Positions 1 to 13,400 of a stretch of DNA of 64,000 bases are shown here, one piece after another. Both the position numbers and the translations under genes were made by a program. This DNA is from Nilaparvata lugens. Its lineage: Eukaryota; Arthropoda; Insecta; Hemiptera; Delphacidae. Each line of letters opens with the position of its first letter. The first letter of the stretch is position 1. The stretch is from positions 62,424,086 to 62,488,085 of the forward strand of contig NC_052504.1 in the NCBI RefSeq assembly GCF_014356525.2, given 5' to 3'. The notes beneath the pieces were generated by a model that saw only the letters and a list, made by a program, of their open reading frames with translations, made no database searches and was not told the origin of the DNA.

Positions 1-40
1 GTTGATACAGCAATAAAAGAAGAAAACAAATTACGCTAAC

Positions 41-356
41 TTTTTGTGTAGTTGAGATGTTGATATTGTGGTAATTATTCATATTGAATGAAAAAGACTA
101 AGAAATTGTCAAAAACCACAGATTTATTTGATATTCTGAATTATTTATAATTTCTAAGTTATCCTTTGAGTTTCTAAGTATCAATAAATCTGTGGTTTTT
201 GACAATTTCTTAGTCTTTTTCATTACAAGACTATATTATTTACATTATTTACGAAAATTTTGACAATTTCATTTCATTACATTACTAGGAATAACTTAGA
301 ATTTCTAAGTATGAATAAATCTGTTGTTTTTGACAATCTCTTAGTTTTTTCATTCA
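41..356. repeat. Cluster of short inverted repeats
   Basis: A 45-bp motif containing AAGAAATTGTCAAAAACCAC occurs forward at 87-131 and reverse-complemented at 181-224 and, more diverged, at 312-356. The block 41-133 recurs as a direct copy at 787-880, where it runs into the left end of the foldback element at 830. These look like pieces of the same foldback family. No coding potential is visible. Confidence 0.75.
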
Positions 357-612
357 AAATTACGCAAACAATTTTCTATTAATGGTAATTTGAGTGTAAT
401 TCTTGTGTTTTTATCCAGTTTTTCAACCGTCAAAATTCAAGATTTTTAGTTTATGTTGTTTTTGAGTAATAATGAACTAAATTTTAGAAGAATGAAATCA
501 TTACCTTATTTCGGTCTTTTAAAGTGTTATCTAAATTTGGGAGAGATATAGTACAAGGAGTATCTTCAGTTTCTCTCTATTGGTCAGTGCTTCCTTGTAA
601 AAATAATAAATT

Positions 613-618
<6 letters not shown>

Positions 619-649
<31 letters not shown>

Positions 650-748
650 AATTTTATATATATTAAAATATTTTAAGTTTTTTTAATAAACAAGGGTGCT
701 ACAAGTTATATTTGTTTTATTAATTTAAAAGCAGCCCATTTTAATAAG

Positions 749-786
<38 letters not shown>
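619..786. repeat. Two (TA)n microsatellites with AT-rich spacer
   Basis: Pure TA runs lie at about 619-646 and 754-786, separated by AT-rich DNA without ORFs. They sit between the inverted-repeat cluster and the foldback element starting at 830. Confidence 0.9.
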
Positions 787-788
<2 letters not shown>

Positions 789-829
789 CTTTTTGTGTAG
801 TTGAGAAGTTGATATTGTGGTAATTATTC

Positions 830-1505
830 ATATTGAATGAAAAAATACTAAGAAATTGTCAAAAAATCACCGATTTATTGATAATTGGAAAGACGGGTTT
901 CGGTTATTACACCATTGTCAATCTCTGATAAACTAAAACTAAATACAAGAGCAGCAGAATTTATTCTAGTAGGCGAGTACTGCTATTGGTCGAGGGCATG
1001 AACGCCTGCCATTGGCCTAGCTAGACAGTCTCCTCCATCTCAACGGTGTGACAAAATGGCGGCTTAAGCAACAGAATCGCCATGATAATAAAATTTACTT
1101 TGAGTACAAAATAAGAACCAAGAAAACAAGTGTGAAAGATAATAAAACAAATATGTAAATGGAAAAACTATTGACTAATGTATGCTTACAATTTTATGAT
1201 AAAACCAAATTCGTAGTGTTGTACTGGTTGAAATGAATCTGGTCATTTAAACTATACTGGGAATTTTCCTTAATTACTCTTGTTATTTCTAAAGCCTCTA
1301 GAATATTCAAAGATCTGCCTTTGACCTCATGATCATGCCCTCGACCAATAGCAGTACTCGCCTACTAGTATAAATTCTGCTGCTCTTGTATTTAGTTTTT
1401 AGTTTATCAGAGATTGACAATGGTGTAATAACAGAAACCGGTCTTTCTAATTATCAATAAATCAGTGGTTTTTTGACAATTTCTTAGTCTTTCTTCATTC
1501 AATAT
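830..1505. mobile_element. Foldback / MITE-like element with 172-bp terminal inverted repeats
   Basis: The left arm (830-1001) and right arm (1333-1505) are reverse complements with few mismatches. Both begin with ATATTGAATGAA from outside and end inside at the motif ATTGGTCGAGGGCATGA. The 331-bp centre (1002-1332) has no transposase and no long ORF, so the element is non-autonomous. A clear target-site duplication is not visible. The outer part of the arms matches the motif cluster at 41-356, so the family is multi-copy. Superfamily not assigned. Confidence 0.8.
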
Positions 1506-2730
1506 ATATAATAAATCCCAAATCATCATTCTAATTTTCAAATCGATTGTAAGATAATATTATAGTTTAAAAATTACTTGGTTGTTCATTTTAAATTCAC
1601 GGGATTCTTTTCGAGAGTATGATTGAATTTCAAATTCATGAATTTGATTAATGATAGATGCAAAGGATTCATCAAGACGATTAGAAATCAGAGTCAGGGC
1701 CTTGATCCGTGACCTGGGAAATGTTTGGCTGGAGTATTAACGTTTCAAGATGCGGAAATAGGCGGCGAATTAAGCTGAAAGTAGGGCCGATTAAATGAGA
1801 CTTGGCCACGGATTCAGCCAGGCAAAGCAACGAGATTGATGTTGACACAGACTAAGCATCTCATTTGAAACAAAAGCGCGAGAAAAGCAAAAAATGGTCG
1901 GGTTTGAAGAAAGCAGAGTTTGCCAAGTGAAAAAGAAAACTTGTGAGAAGGAGAGAGTGAGTGGAATGAGTGAAAGAGACATAAGAATGAGTGGGATGGT
2001 TAGAGAAGGCAGACGTTAGACGTTAGGGCAGTTGAAGCGCAAGAGTAGAATGACGAAAATAAGTAAAGGAGAACTGGTGGGCCGGGAATTGCCTGTGAAA
2101 TCGCCAATGGCACCGAACGGATGAAACGGATTCGAGATTTTTCCAAAGAGAAAGAATCGGATGAATCCGGCAATAAGTTGAAGCCCACTATTCCAACACA
2201 TTCAGCTGTCAGAGGAGTGTCCTTCCATAACATTTATCGCTTGAAGCACAATGTCTAGAAAAAAATATTCTCATTTTCTCTCTCATTTCTGTACGTCTTT
2301 GTTTGTCTCAACGAAAGAGCCAAGTTGTTCTCGAAAGTTGAAAGAATTTATTCCATTTTTTGCACAGCCATCGATTTCTCTTTCTTATTTCTGAAATTTT
2401 CATTATTATAACATGCCTTTGTCCACTGGAAATCAATGGGATGAAGACTGATAATTGCAGACTCACTACTGCAACCTCGAGAAGATTGCAGTAAAAGTAG
2501 AGCGTTGAAAAGTCGAAGATTATCAAAGAACTCAGAAGAAATAGACAGAGAGTTATAAATTGACCAATCAAGATATCCAGTTAGCATAATATATAGGGCT
2601 GTCGGCCCTCCATGATGCTGGAGAAGATGCGTGTCAGTGGCTCCAGAACATTCTAAATTCTATTGGTATTTGAAATATTAAGTGTAAAATTATATTTTTT
2701 TCCAATTTTGGTCTATGTATGCATATGCAT

Positions 2731-2734
<4 letters not shown>
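1506..2734. other. Non-coding stretch, nothing recognised
   Basis: Only short minus-strand ORFs of fewer than 90 codons are present, in a purine-rich plus strand. They overlap in several frames and show no recognisable domain. A (TA)n run begins near 2735. Confidence 0.6.
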
Positions 2735-2769
<35 letters not shown>

Positions 2770-2773
<4 letters not shown>

Positions 2774-2926
2774 ATGTAGATATCGCTTTCCTAATTTTAG
2801 TATTATTTTCTAATAAGAAACTCTTGATTATGTTGGATTATGGCTCTTCTAAAACTCAAATTTTCGCAGCTTTTACAATAATTATCTATAATGTATTCGA
2901 AGTGGACTTGAATGAGTTAATGTCTC

Positions 2927-2987
<61 letters not shown>

Positions 2988-3199
2988 TTTATATATATAT
3001 ACCAGTGTACTTTTCCTGGAAATTGTGCTTCATAGAAAAATGAGACATTAACTCATTCAAGTCCACTTCGAATACATTATAGATAATTATTGTAAAAGCT
3101 GCGAAAATTTGAGTTTTTGAAGAGCCATAATCCAACATAATCAAGAGTTTCTTATTTAGAAAATAATACTAAAATTAGGAAAGCGATATCTACATCCTT
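2770..3199. mobile_element. Long hairpin (palindromic MITE-like element) with (TA)n loop
   Basis: Arms 2770-2930 and 3038-3199 are almost perfect reverse complements over about 160 bp, starting AAGGATGTAGATATCGC. The 107-bp loop is mainly (TA)n. The left side is also flanked by (TA)n, so the insertion point is in or beside a TA microsatellite. An ORF across the left arm and loop encodes mostly Ile-Tyr repeats and is not a gene. The high arm identity suggests a young or gene-converted element. Confidence 0.8.
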
Positions 3200-3378
3200 T
3201 ACCTGCAGAACAAAAGCCTCTACTTTCGGAGGTAGTTGAAGGTTGGCAATACATTGTTAAGAGTGGAAAAACATTTTAGTGAAAGGATAGGTGTAAACAG
3301 TATTATTCTTTTGGAAACACACGATGTAAATAGTTGGATATCCTATTATATTAAGCGAGCAATTTCCGTATATTTGTA

Positions 3379-4030
3379 TATAGTCCAGTCACTATATACA
3401 TTGATGCATGCAATTAAGTCTATATTGTAGTTCTGATTTTTTAATATATTATTTGGGTACATAAGAGGAGTCCAGAACCAATTTCTTCATGGAAAATTTC
3501 CTTGTGCTAGATACAGAGTGGCCCAAAAACCTAGTATTCTCGGCTCATTTTCCAGTTTCCAGCTATTTCTGCCAAATCTCGTAAATTTGCACTCGCATTT
3601 TTCTTTTAGATTATAAAATTCTGAATGAAATTAGATAATTTGGAACTCTCTATCTCCAATGAGTACTGAGCTATGATTTTTCATTCGTTGGCCATTGGAA
3701 ATTGTCCATTTTTTGTGTATGGGCTTAAGTACACTCAACAATACATTTTCAATTTTTCGGCCAAATGCATGATTTTGGACCGCCTTGACGAGCCGAGAAG
3801 AATGAAGCACCCCAGCTGAGCTTCTTTAGTAAATTTGAGCATTTTCTGTTCATTTGTTCTCGATAAAGCTGAGAAAACGCTAAAAACGCTGGAAAACGCA
3901 AATTTTGGGCGTATCTTTGGAAATTCTTCCAAATCCGTTCTTAGTGCGCCTCTAAAGGGCCTGAATATACCTCTAAACTGAATATACCTACCAAATTTGA
4001 ACGTTTTTGGTCCGGTAGATTTTTAGTTCT
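3379..4030 (+). mobile_element. Partial copy of the TAGTCCAGTCA foldback family
   Basis: The terminal motif TAGTCCAGTCA near 3381, followed by TTGTAGTTCTGAT and a GGGTACATAAGAGGAGTCCAGAAC-like block, matches the arms of the foldback at 27878-29511. Further along, the stretch around 3690-3800 matches the centre of that element in reverse. After about 3960 the similarity stops. This copy has only one arm, so it is truncated or solo. Confidence 0.7.
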
Positions 4031-4085
4031 GCGAGTGAGTGAGTGAGTCAGTCAGTCAGTCAATCAGTGAAAGAGTGCCATTTCG

Positions 4086-4139
<54 letters not shown>
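4031..4139. repeat. GTGA/GTCA tetranucleotide tract followed by (AT)n
   Basis: GAGT/GTCA repeats at 4031-4069 are followed by AAAGAGTGCCATTTCGC and then about 50 bp of pure (AT)n (4089-4139). The GTCA tract and the GCCATTTCGC motif recur at 5291-5327 without the (AT)n, so the microsatellite expanded or was inserted in one copy only. From memory this combination is abundant in planthopper genomes. Confidence 0.85.
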
Positions 4140-4141
<2 letters not shown>

Positions 4142-4360
4142 TCAGTAGAACAACATTTTCAAAGATAATAACAAGGAATTCAGTAACTCACCTATTCACA
4201 TGATGATGCTGCTTCATTCAATAAATTTTACGGATCAGCAAACAACCCATCTTTCAGATCAGATGAATGGGCTGTAAGGTTGAATTGAAATTCATGAACC
4301 CAGATAAAATGCGAAACAACTATAATGATACTTGTAACGTTATTTTCTCTATAACGTGTG

Positions 4361-4445
4361 CCCTGCTTGGCCGCAGTCGGTAGAGCAAAGATTTGGAAAA
4401 TGTGAGCAAAAAAATTTGGAATAACACTTTTTGTGATTCCTGGAA
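4361..4445 (+). mobile_element. tRNA-like head, possible SINE (copy 1)
   Basis: TGGCCGCAGTCGGTAGAGC (around 4368-4386) resembles a tRNA D-arm and pol III A box. A weak B-box-like GTGATTCC lies about 60 bp downstream (near 4432). A full cloverleaf is not apparent, so this is at best a diverged tRNA-derived SINE head inside the tandem repeat. Confidence 0.3.
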
Positions 4446-5539
4446 AAATAATAATAGTACCAATTTCTTACCAGCTCTCCCAGGAGCTCAAACAGTCCTC
4501 TGCTTTTGCTGGCTGTAAACGTCGGCCGCTTTAACAGTTCACAGTAAATTGTGACTGATTTGTTGTACTCCACAAATATAGATGCAGTACAGATAGATAG
4601 ATATAAGGGCTCTGATTATCTTACTAGACGATGCGGTACCGCCACTAACGCCACCCGCCACCATTCGCCAAAGTGGTCAGCAATGAAAAATGATACTGGG
4701 CGGAATCAAAGGCGACACTTGTCACGTGGTATTTTGGCACCACAAAATATTTTTGAAATGAACTATTGAGCTTTAATGGAATTATAGAATAGAAAGGAAA
4801 GATAGCCTAGTCAAAGTACCACTCAAGTAAAATCGAATATTATTCGTGATAAAGAGTATCATATTATCCAAAGCGATGAGAAAATCATGCAAAATTGTAA
4901 TTGAACAATAATGAGAATCCATTGGCAGAAATAAAAATTATAAAGCGGCTTATTTATTATTGGCAGATCATAAAAAAATAAAAGTTTTCATGTACATTTG
5001 AGGTTAGAATTCTTTGTTTTTGTTTTAAATGAATCAATCGATCTAGGATGAATCGACAGTTCTTTGAATCGATACCTAACGAATCAGCTGATTGCTCGAT
5101 CAACCAGTATAAATTGAATTATAAGTTTTACTCACAAAATATATATTATATACACTAGGGAAGGTTTATGTAAATGGATAAGGACAACTATTATTGTTGC
5201 ATGAGTATTTATTGCAATTTAAAAATGTATGAAAACCAAGAGTACACAAAGCTCATATAAAAAATTAAATGTACACTGCTTTATAGTATCAGTCAGTCAG
5301 TCAATCAGTGAAAGAGTGCCATTTCGCAACAACATTTTCAAAGATAATAACAAGGAATTCAGTAACTCACCTATTCACATGATGATGCTGCTTCATTCAA
5401 TAAATTTTACGGATCAGCAAACAATCCATCTTTCAGATCAGATGAATGGGCTGTAAGGTTGAATTGAAATTCATGAACCCAGATAAAATGCGAAACAACT
5501 ATAATGATACTTGTAACGTTATTTTCTCTATAACGTGTG

Positions 5540-5624
5540 CCCTGCTTGGCCGCAGTCGGTAGAGCAAAGATTTGGAAAATGTGAGCAAAAAAATTTGGAA
5601 TAACACTTTTTGTGATTCCTGGAA
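5540..5624 (+). mobile_element. tRNA-like head, possible SINE (copy 2)
   Basis: This is the second tandem copy of the tRNA-like segment, identical over the D-arm/A-box motif. The same caveats apply: the B box is weak and there is no cloverleaf. Confidence 0.3.
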
Positions 5625-5916
5625 AAATAATAATAGTACCAATTTCTTACCAGCTCTCCCAGGAGCTCAAACAGTCCTCTGCTTTTGCTGGCTGCAAACG
5701 TCGGCCGCTTTAACAGTTCACAGTTATTGTGACTGATTTGTTGTACTCCACAAATATAGATGCAGTACAGATAGATAGATATAAGGGCTCTGATTATCTT
5801 ACTAGACGATGCGGTACCGCCACTAACGCCACCCGCCACCATTCGCCAAAGTGGTCAGCAATGAAAAATGATACTGGGCGGAATCAAAGGCGACACTTGT
5901 CACGTGGTATTTTAGC

Positions 5917-7145
5917 ACCACAAAATATTTTTGAAATGAACTATTGAGCTTTAATGGAATTATAGAATAGAAAGGAAAGATAGCCTAGTCAAAGTACCAC
6001 TCAAGTAAAATCGAATATTATTGGTGATAAAGAGTATCATATTATCCAAAGCGATAAGAAAATCATGCAAAATTGTAATTCAACAATAATGAGAATCCAT
6101 TGGCAGAAATAAAAATTATAAAGCGGCTTATTTATTATTGGCAGATCATAAAAAAATAAAAGTTTGCATGTACATTTGAGGTTAGAATTCTTTGTTTTTG
6201 TTTTAAATGAATCAATCGATCTAGGATAAATCGACAGTTCTTTGAATCGATACCTAACGAATCAGCTGATTGCTCGATCAACCAGTATAAATTGAATTAT
6301 AAGTTTTACTCACAAAATATATATTATATACACTAGGGAAGGTTTATGTAAATGGATAAGGACAACTATTATTGTTGCATGAGTATTTATTGCAATTTAA
6401 AAAAGTATGAAAACCAAGAGTACACAAAGCTCATATAAAAAATTAAATGTACACTGCTTTATAGTATCGTATATCAAGATTTATTTATTGGAATAATCTA
6501 AGACAATCACTCCATTTATTTATATAAAAACTTTTTATTTATCTTTCTATAACAAAGTTGGAGAAACCCTGAATCTGAAGTAACCAATTGCATTGAGTCT
6601 TACTAAAATTAGAAAGCCAATCAGAAGAAAGCTTACAAATCGTTCAAGGAAGAGATGAAATTTCTCTGAAAATCATTTCTCTTTGGCTTGTGATCCCGAT
6701 CTGTGAGGACGCACATGGAGATTAGGGTCCTTACTTTCTATTAAATTTTAAAATCATCAAGCCAATCCCTTTTGTAAATGTAAAATATTTGTAATTAATG
6801 TTTGATTATCTGTGAACTCAGTGTTGCTAAAGAGTTCTTAATTGTAATCTGTTCCCATAAATATATTCTTAATACTGAGAGAAATTTATAAGAAATCTGG
6901 ACCACGCGCGAGCCCCAGCAGAGATGAAAAGGACCTGCATAATTAATTATTGGAAATAATTAATTCACTCTACAAGACCTTCAAGAACATCATTACCGTG
7001 AGTGTTAGTCCTAATGAGCTCATTAGCCGGCCTTTAATAGTGAATTGGGGAATTGATCAAAGCGCTATATAAATTAATTCAAGTTTAAAAAATTTGCAAC
7101 GTGTTGAGTGCTATCATATAGTCTATCAGAATACCTTATAAATTC
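5917..7145. repeat. Dispersed non-coding repeat, copy A (pairs with 14818-16055)
   Basis: This segment aligns along its whole length in the same orientation with 14818-16055. Examples are the shared stretch around GAAACCCTGAATCT (6565 and 15470) and GTGAATTGGGGAATT (7039 and 15948). Divergence is roughly one difference in five or six bases with small indels. Neither copy has a long ORF. It may be a non-autonomous transposon, a processed untranslated region or a segmental duplication; the ends do not show clear inverted repeats. Confidence 0.75.
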
Positions 7146-10100
7146 TATTAATTTAGGTTGCTGCAACTTAATACCATGACATTTGAGATTCTTCAAATCA
7201 GATGTGTTGGTACTGGATAATTTATATAAATCTCGGGAACGTATTATTTCCAAAGATTTGATAATCAATGCTGTATATCGCTGATTTATCCAACTTATTG
7301 AACATGAGCTTCTTGAAAATCTTTATAATTTACTGATAGAAAGATATAATGAGTGAGCATAAAATTATGATGAATAATATATTAATATATTCTTCCTCTG
7401 TGCATATTTAAACATGTAAATCTTATAGATTGTTCTTAATAATATTCCGTTTACGTTTGATGACTTGCACAAGTTTTGATAATAATTTCAATATTTTAAT
7501 AACCCTTCGTCGAGCTAGCTTTATTCAATCATGATTTATCCAAAGCACTGAGGACCCCTTAATAACTTTCCAATTAAACTCACGTGTCAATTTTCATAAA
7601 TTATGATGGCAATCTGGATTTTTTCGATGTCCTAGGCCTTTCTGGTAGGCTGCTATTGTCTTCTCCAATGGGGATATTCAAATTTAGTGACTCATGTCTT
7701 ACTACGGCCTCACTGAGTCTTATGAAATCAATTTCTAAATTCAAACATGGATTTTTAAAACATAAAATTATTTAAAAAGGGATCTTGTACTCTATAAATT
7801 GGTTCCCGGTGACCTCTGACAAACAAGTGGGCTCAGATCCACTCCTACTCTTTCCACAACCATACTTCCATATTTTTGAATTTGCATATCATTCAAATAT
7901 TCATTCTGATTGGAGCTGGTCCTAGCCTCACTACTACACAATATTATGATTCAATATAGTCTGTGCCATTCTGCTAGGTTATCACATGAAGAGCAAATAT
8001 TATTATTTTTAAACATTCATTTTATATCTGTTACATAAACTGGGTATTGTATAGTTTACAAGTTCTTATCATTTATATAATAAATAATGTATATTTTTGG
8101 GGTACGCGCCACCTTAGTCCTCCGACACACCCAGAAACTAACAGGAGTGGACAGCGACTATCTCATCCATCCACACCGTACGCCAGCGACAGGGAAAGAC
8201 TGTTTTGAAAGAGTCTCGAATTGACGTGTGCGTTAGGCGCCAAAACCGGACACTTTTACATCCGTACAGAAACGACAAAGTCAGACACATCGAATCTCTG
8301 ACACTTCAAAAACAAGACGGTCAGGTTATACTTCTTGGACGGACTGTGCTACGCAGAGCTGTCTGGTTTTCAAACAATGGCATTGTTCTGATGAATCCCG
8401 ACATGTAGGATATTCTTAACAAGACCATTGACAATTTATTTCTGAAACCTATCACTCTTCTCTATCCCTCTTTGTAGCAAATCAGGCGATGACTTATCTT
8501 GTAACTGTATAATTCCTATTTATCAGTCCTATATATCTATTTATAAGTCCTATATATCATTCCTATTTTGTGCAGTTGTCTCTCTTTTCTGCAGTTATTT
8601 GGAACTTAAATAATAGAACTATTAGTAAATTTCTTGACACAAAACAAAAATAACTTCACTTAATAGGTCAATTGTCAAGATTAGTGAGTACACTGAAACT
8701 TCTCTATAATTCGTAGTTTTGTCATCAAAAACACAGTAATTAGTATTCCCATAAAGATATAAATACACTAATATGCCATAGTAACTCCAGTAATGAGTTC
8801 ATCGAAAATTATGCTACAGTAACTAATAACTCCAGTGATGAGGAGACCGAAAATCACATCAACTGATGAAGTGAATTGGAAAAAAGGGTGTTGTGACTTA
8901 TCATTAGTAAGCTGGAATATTATTTGCATGCAATCACCACAATTTACCCATTTATTCATAACAGCTAATGCTATTTAAGAATAATCACATATACTGTCCT
9001 TAATGCCCCGAATTCAGCTGATTAATATACAAATTTTACATCAACTCGCTTTCGTTAATGTCTGTCTGCCTGTCTAGGTATTGTTTGTTTCCAACATAGC
9101 CTATATGTATTAGATAATACAACTTGTGATAGCAATACCTTTAACGTTATAGTAATTGGTATTATTAGTCTAGGGATTTTGAATTCTGATTGTGAATTAT
9201 TTACCCATACGAAGTGAACTTTAAAGTTCTATGGATTCACATATAATAATATAACTAGAGACACCCTTGGTTGAAGAACTCGCTCATGAACAATTGTATT
9301 GATCTCTGAAATCTTTTACAAGTATGTCAAATTAATATTTAACAATATTTTCTCATATTCATTCATAGAGGCTATATTATGAATCAATTATAGGCAATGA
9401 TGGGATCAGTATCAATGATATAAATTTCTCGTATTTTGTTTTATCAGCCCCGATATTGCAGAACTTGATATATAATTCGTCACCCTCCAAAATTCGTATT
9501 AAATGCTTGGTCCCGTAAGCTACAAATTACATAGGTTCTACTGTGTTGAATGTAATCCAGGCCTACTGGAGGGTTAATTACTCGAACATTGAGAATTTTG
9601 AATATAATAAAATTATTCAGTATTGTTTTTCATTTTGAATGTCATTTTCAATACTGGAAGATATACAGTTATCATTCCCCAAAATAGCGGGAAAATGTTA
9701 TTTTTTCATGATAATATTTTGATGATTGATTTTTCTACGTTTCAACGACGGGATTTGCTTTTGTCTGTATATGTATGTTGGCATGTTTGTAAATTAGCTT
9801 TTGATGATTACAGCTTGGCAATGCTCTAGGTTTTATTTATAACAGGTAATATTGTCATCGTCAATACACGCCAATCAGTCATTGGCCGTTTCAACACTTA
9901 CGATTTCTCGTCACTGTACCGGTTTCTTTTTTCCGATGTCCGAAGGGCTAATTGGGGTGACATATTGACAATGAGATCGGTTTATAAATACTGTACGAGG
10001 TTTACTGTTCACAGAACTACTAGCTACAAGTATTCAACTGCAGAAGTCGGAAATAGACATTATTTCATTTTACTCATGGAAGACACCCACCCTTATCTAT

Positions 10101-10388
10101 CTACTTCACGTCTATAATAATATCAAAGAAACAGAGTTGAAAGTACAATTACATAGAGATGGAAACTTAAAAGTGAATGAATTGTTATAATTCAATATTA
10201 CTCAGGTATATTAAAACTGACTACTTTAGCATTTACCTGATTAATATTACCGCAATCATTATGTTTCAAATTCAAATTTGCGTTGCGTTGCTGTCACTCG
10301 GCTGCTCTCTGCACCTATTTTCTCGATTCATGCAATAACTTCAAAAAAATGACGTCAACAAACTTGGTGACTCAACACATCTGTCTCG
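7146..10388. other. Unassigned AT-rich DNA
   Basis: No recognisable gene or complete repeat is seen. The longest ORFs are fewer than 70 codons. A short GC-richer patch at about 8100-8410 (ORF of 67 codons at 8205-8408) shares weak similarity with about 14040-14175 and may be a relic of a repeat. Confidence 0.55.
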
Positions 10389-10499
10389 TTTTCAACTGAC
10401 AATGGCAAACTCTCTCAATCAGCTATTTTCAACTGACGATGAAAAACTCTCTTGATCAACTGTTTTCAACTGACGACGGAAAACTCTCTCAGTCAGCTG
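10389..10499. repeat. 37-bp minisatellite, three copies
   Basis: Three consecutive 37-bp units each begin TTTTCAACTGAC and contain AAACTCTCT. Units differ from each other at several positions. A perfect CRE-like TGACGTCA lies just upstream at 10350-10357, but no gene is visible nearby. Confidence 0.85.
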
Positions 10500-13400
10500 C
10501 TACTCGGTTGATGAATATTATTACCGTACCTAATCAATCATTTTCAAGTTCCCTCAGTAAGTTATCCTAAACATGAGTCCTAATCCAAATGATGATTTTC
10601 GTATCACAAACTCTATATTTCAAACTATATACTATATTTCAAACTAAATCAAAATCGTTAGAGCCGTTTTCGATTTCCATCAGACATACAAACAAACTAA
10701 CAAACAGAAATTGAATACGATGATAAATACGTCTACAGTAACATCCATATGGAAACGTCTGTTATAGTAGACTGCACAAAACTAATCCGATGTTAGTTGG
10801 AAGAGCTGAGTACCTCCTCACCCCTTACCATAAACTTTGCCAATTCTTCAGGTGTACTGTATTATGAAAGTATCAATATTAATTCTTACTTATAATCAGC
10901 TGCCTAGGGGGCCTAGGCCCCCCTCAGGGATGAGATAAATAATGAAAATGCGGGTCTATCTACACGAATCCTAAGAGTCTCATAATGATTTAATACTGTT
11001 CTTTATCAGCAGTAGTATAATTCCTTCTACAGTATCAACAATGTAGCAAAATTGCCTTGAAAGTATGGATACGGGTACAGAGTAATAAATAATACATTTT
11101 TCTCTGTGGTATAGTTTGAATACAAAATGGGTACACTTATTGATCAGAGCACAATAAGTTAGTTATTGAATAAATTTCAATGTGAGAATTAACAAGTTGC
11201 AAGATGACACAGTGAAAGCAAAAGAAAGGGCACAATCAGACAATCAAAAATGTATGTAAAGGGTTGTTGAGAATTATGGGAACAGCTTGATGTATCTTCA
11301 GCTTTCTAACTGAAAGTTATTTTCCAATTAGAATATGATCCCCAATGAAATTGTTGAAATTGTCATTGAAAAAGAAAAATTTATCTTTTTCCATGATTTT
11401 TTAAAAATCTGTTTTAGTGTATTCCTACTCTAGGGCCTCTCTGTAGACCCATATTTCTAATAAATATTCCATGATTGAATTTAATAACTAATAATGTATA
11501 TGTTTGTATTGATACTTCAACCACATTTGTATAAAATTGGAAAAAATGAAGCATATAATAACATCTTCTAATGTCACATTTATGGGGAAAACCCAGGTCC
11601 CTCTATCCTTTGGGGGTATTCCTCCCCCCAATACCTCTTGGTTTTTGCCCCCCCCCTTTAACAGTTTGGTGAAATGGCACCACTGAAGTTGAATGAAATC
11701 AACTTCAATTATTGTATGGTAATTGTATGGCAAGATTACGATACTTATGAGCTCTACTTTGAAATGGATTGTGAAACAAGATAATTGTACTGGAATGTAA
11801 TAAACTGTGATATTTTAATGATCATATAAAAGCAATTAAGCCATTCATTTCAATCATTGAGAGAAAAACCAATAAGATGCTCATATTATCTTCTCAAATC
11901 TTAATACATTAACAATACACTACCGGTAATTCACGTGTAAATAATACTGATGTGGTCGATTTCAATGAACATTAAATGAAATGTTTGTTTTCTTCTAAAT
12001 GTCTATACTTGAGCATTCTGTTAATTTCGAACAGAGATCACTTTTACGGAGTTTTCTCAGATGATGCAGCAATCACTGAGGAATATCCAACACATAACTC
12101 AATAATCCAGGAGAGAGTCATCTAAAATTAAAACTATTAGTGCAATATTGCTAAATTATTAGTGTTTAACAATAAATTATTAATCCCATAAATGTCTCTC
12201 AATTAAATGATAAGTTATGGAGTTCCAAATATTATAATATTTTTCGCATTCCCATTTTTCTTTTTTTTATATTTGAATCGCTTCATTTGGGTCATTCGTT
12301 GTTTAGTCGAATATAGTATTTAATAGTATTATTCAGGTATATCTATCACATGAATCTCTCTCAGCAGCTACTATATAAACGCTTAAAATAGGTTGCTAGG
12401 GAAGGATAATGATAAGAATATGTGATGAATAATCTATCCTGTTCTAGGCGAGAAATATTTCTGTATCACAGATATCCAAAAACTTCAACACTAAAATGTG
12501 AATATCTTTGAAACGGTTTGATATATTTATGAGCGATTTCCCTCATTCATTGTCTCTTGAAATTCTCTATTATTTGAATCTTGTACAAATTTTTGATTCA
12601 ATGTGGCGGAACGAAGATGGCAGACCAAAATTATTTTGAAGCTACCTACAGAATTTTTTTTCAATTTGAATAAGAATCCCAGTGGAGCCCACTGTTATAT
12701 TATCTTTGGAAAAGGAACATTAAGCTGTTTTCCTATTAATATTACGCTGTAGGCCTACGTGAATCCATAGGACTTCATAGGTTTCTCCGTATGGGTAAAT
12801 GATTCAGAATCAGAATTCAAATTTTGTTAAATCAATAATACCAACGACATAGCAACTGCCATCACAATTTGTATCATTAATATTACGCGTATGCTACTGA
12901 AGGATAATAGTCAGGCAGACACACAGGAGCAAGTTATTTTGTCTCATGCAGTACTTTCAATGTTACTTTTATATCCTGAAAAAGGACGAAGAAGTGAGTG
13001 AAATATTTGTTGAGTATAATATTTTGTTGTTCAACGAACTTGACCTGTGAAAAGGTTCGAAGAGTGTGTGTTCAAAATTTGAAGCTGATCGATCAACTCT
13101 TTCTAAAGTTATTGTTGTGCATTCAAACAAGCAAGCAAACTCACAGACTGGCAACAACTTTGAACTTGAGTAAAAAGTAAGAACTTGTTAACGCTCGTTC
13201 AATAAATATTATTGAGAGAACAACGGGTGGTATTATCAAGTTGGGAGCGAATAACTTGGAGGAGTCAAATTATTTCAGTGTAGGGATTGTGTATTTCACA
13301 AGAGAGTGTGGTTCTGAGGGATATAGGCCTATAGTGAGAAAGTGAAGAAGTGAGGATTTAATTGAATTGCAGTTTTAGTTTTTTTTTGCACGGCCGGCCC

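Larger units (their letters stand above)
4149..6468. repeat. Near-identical 1.18 kb tandem duplication (two copies)
   Basis: 4149-5290 and 5328-6468 align at an offset of 1178-1179 bp with only scattered substitutions. Copy two is preceded by the GTCA tract also found before copy one. No intact ORF is present. A tRNA-like D-arm occurs at the same place in each copy. The second half (from about 5917) is a dispersed repeat with another copy at 14818-16055. Confidence 0.9.

Noticed and set aside
8205..8408. 67-codon plus-strand ORF in a GC-richer patch
   Set aside because: No recognisable domain or splice sites, and the patch weakly resembles a repeat near 14040-14175.
10350..10357. Perfect CRE TGACGTCA next to the 37-bp minisatellite
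   Set aside because: An 8-bp match is expected by chance at this scale and there is no promoter or gene nearby.
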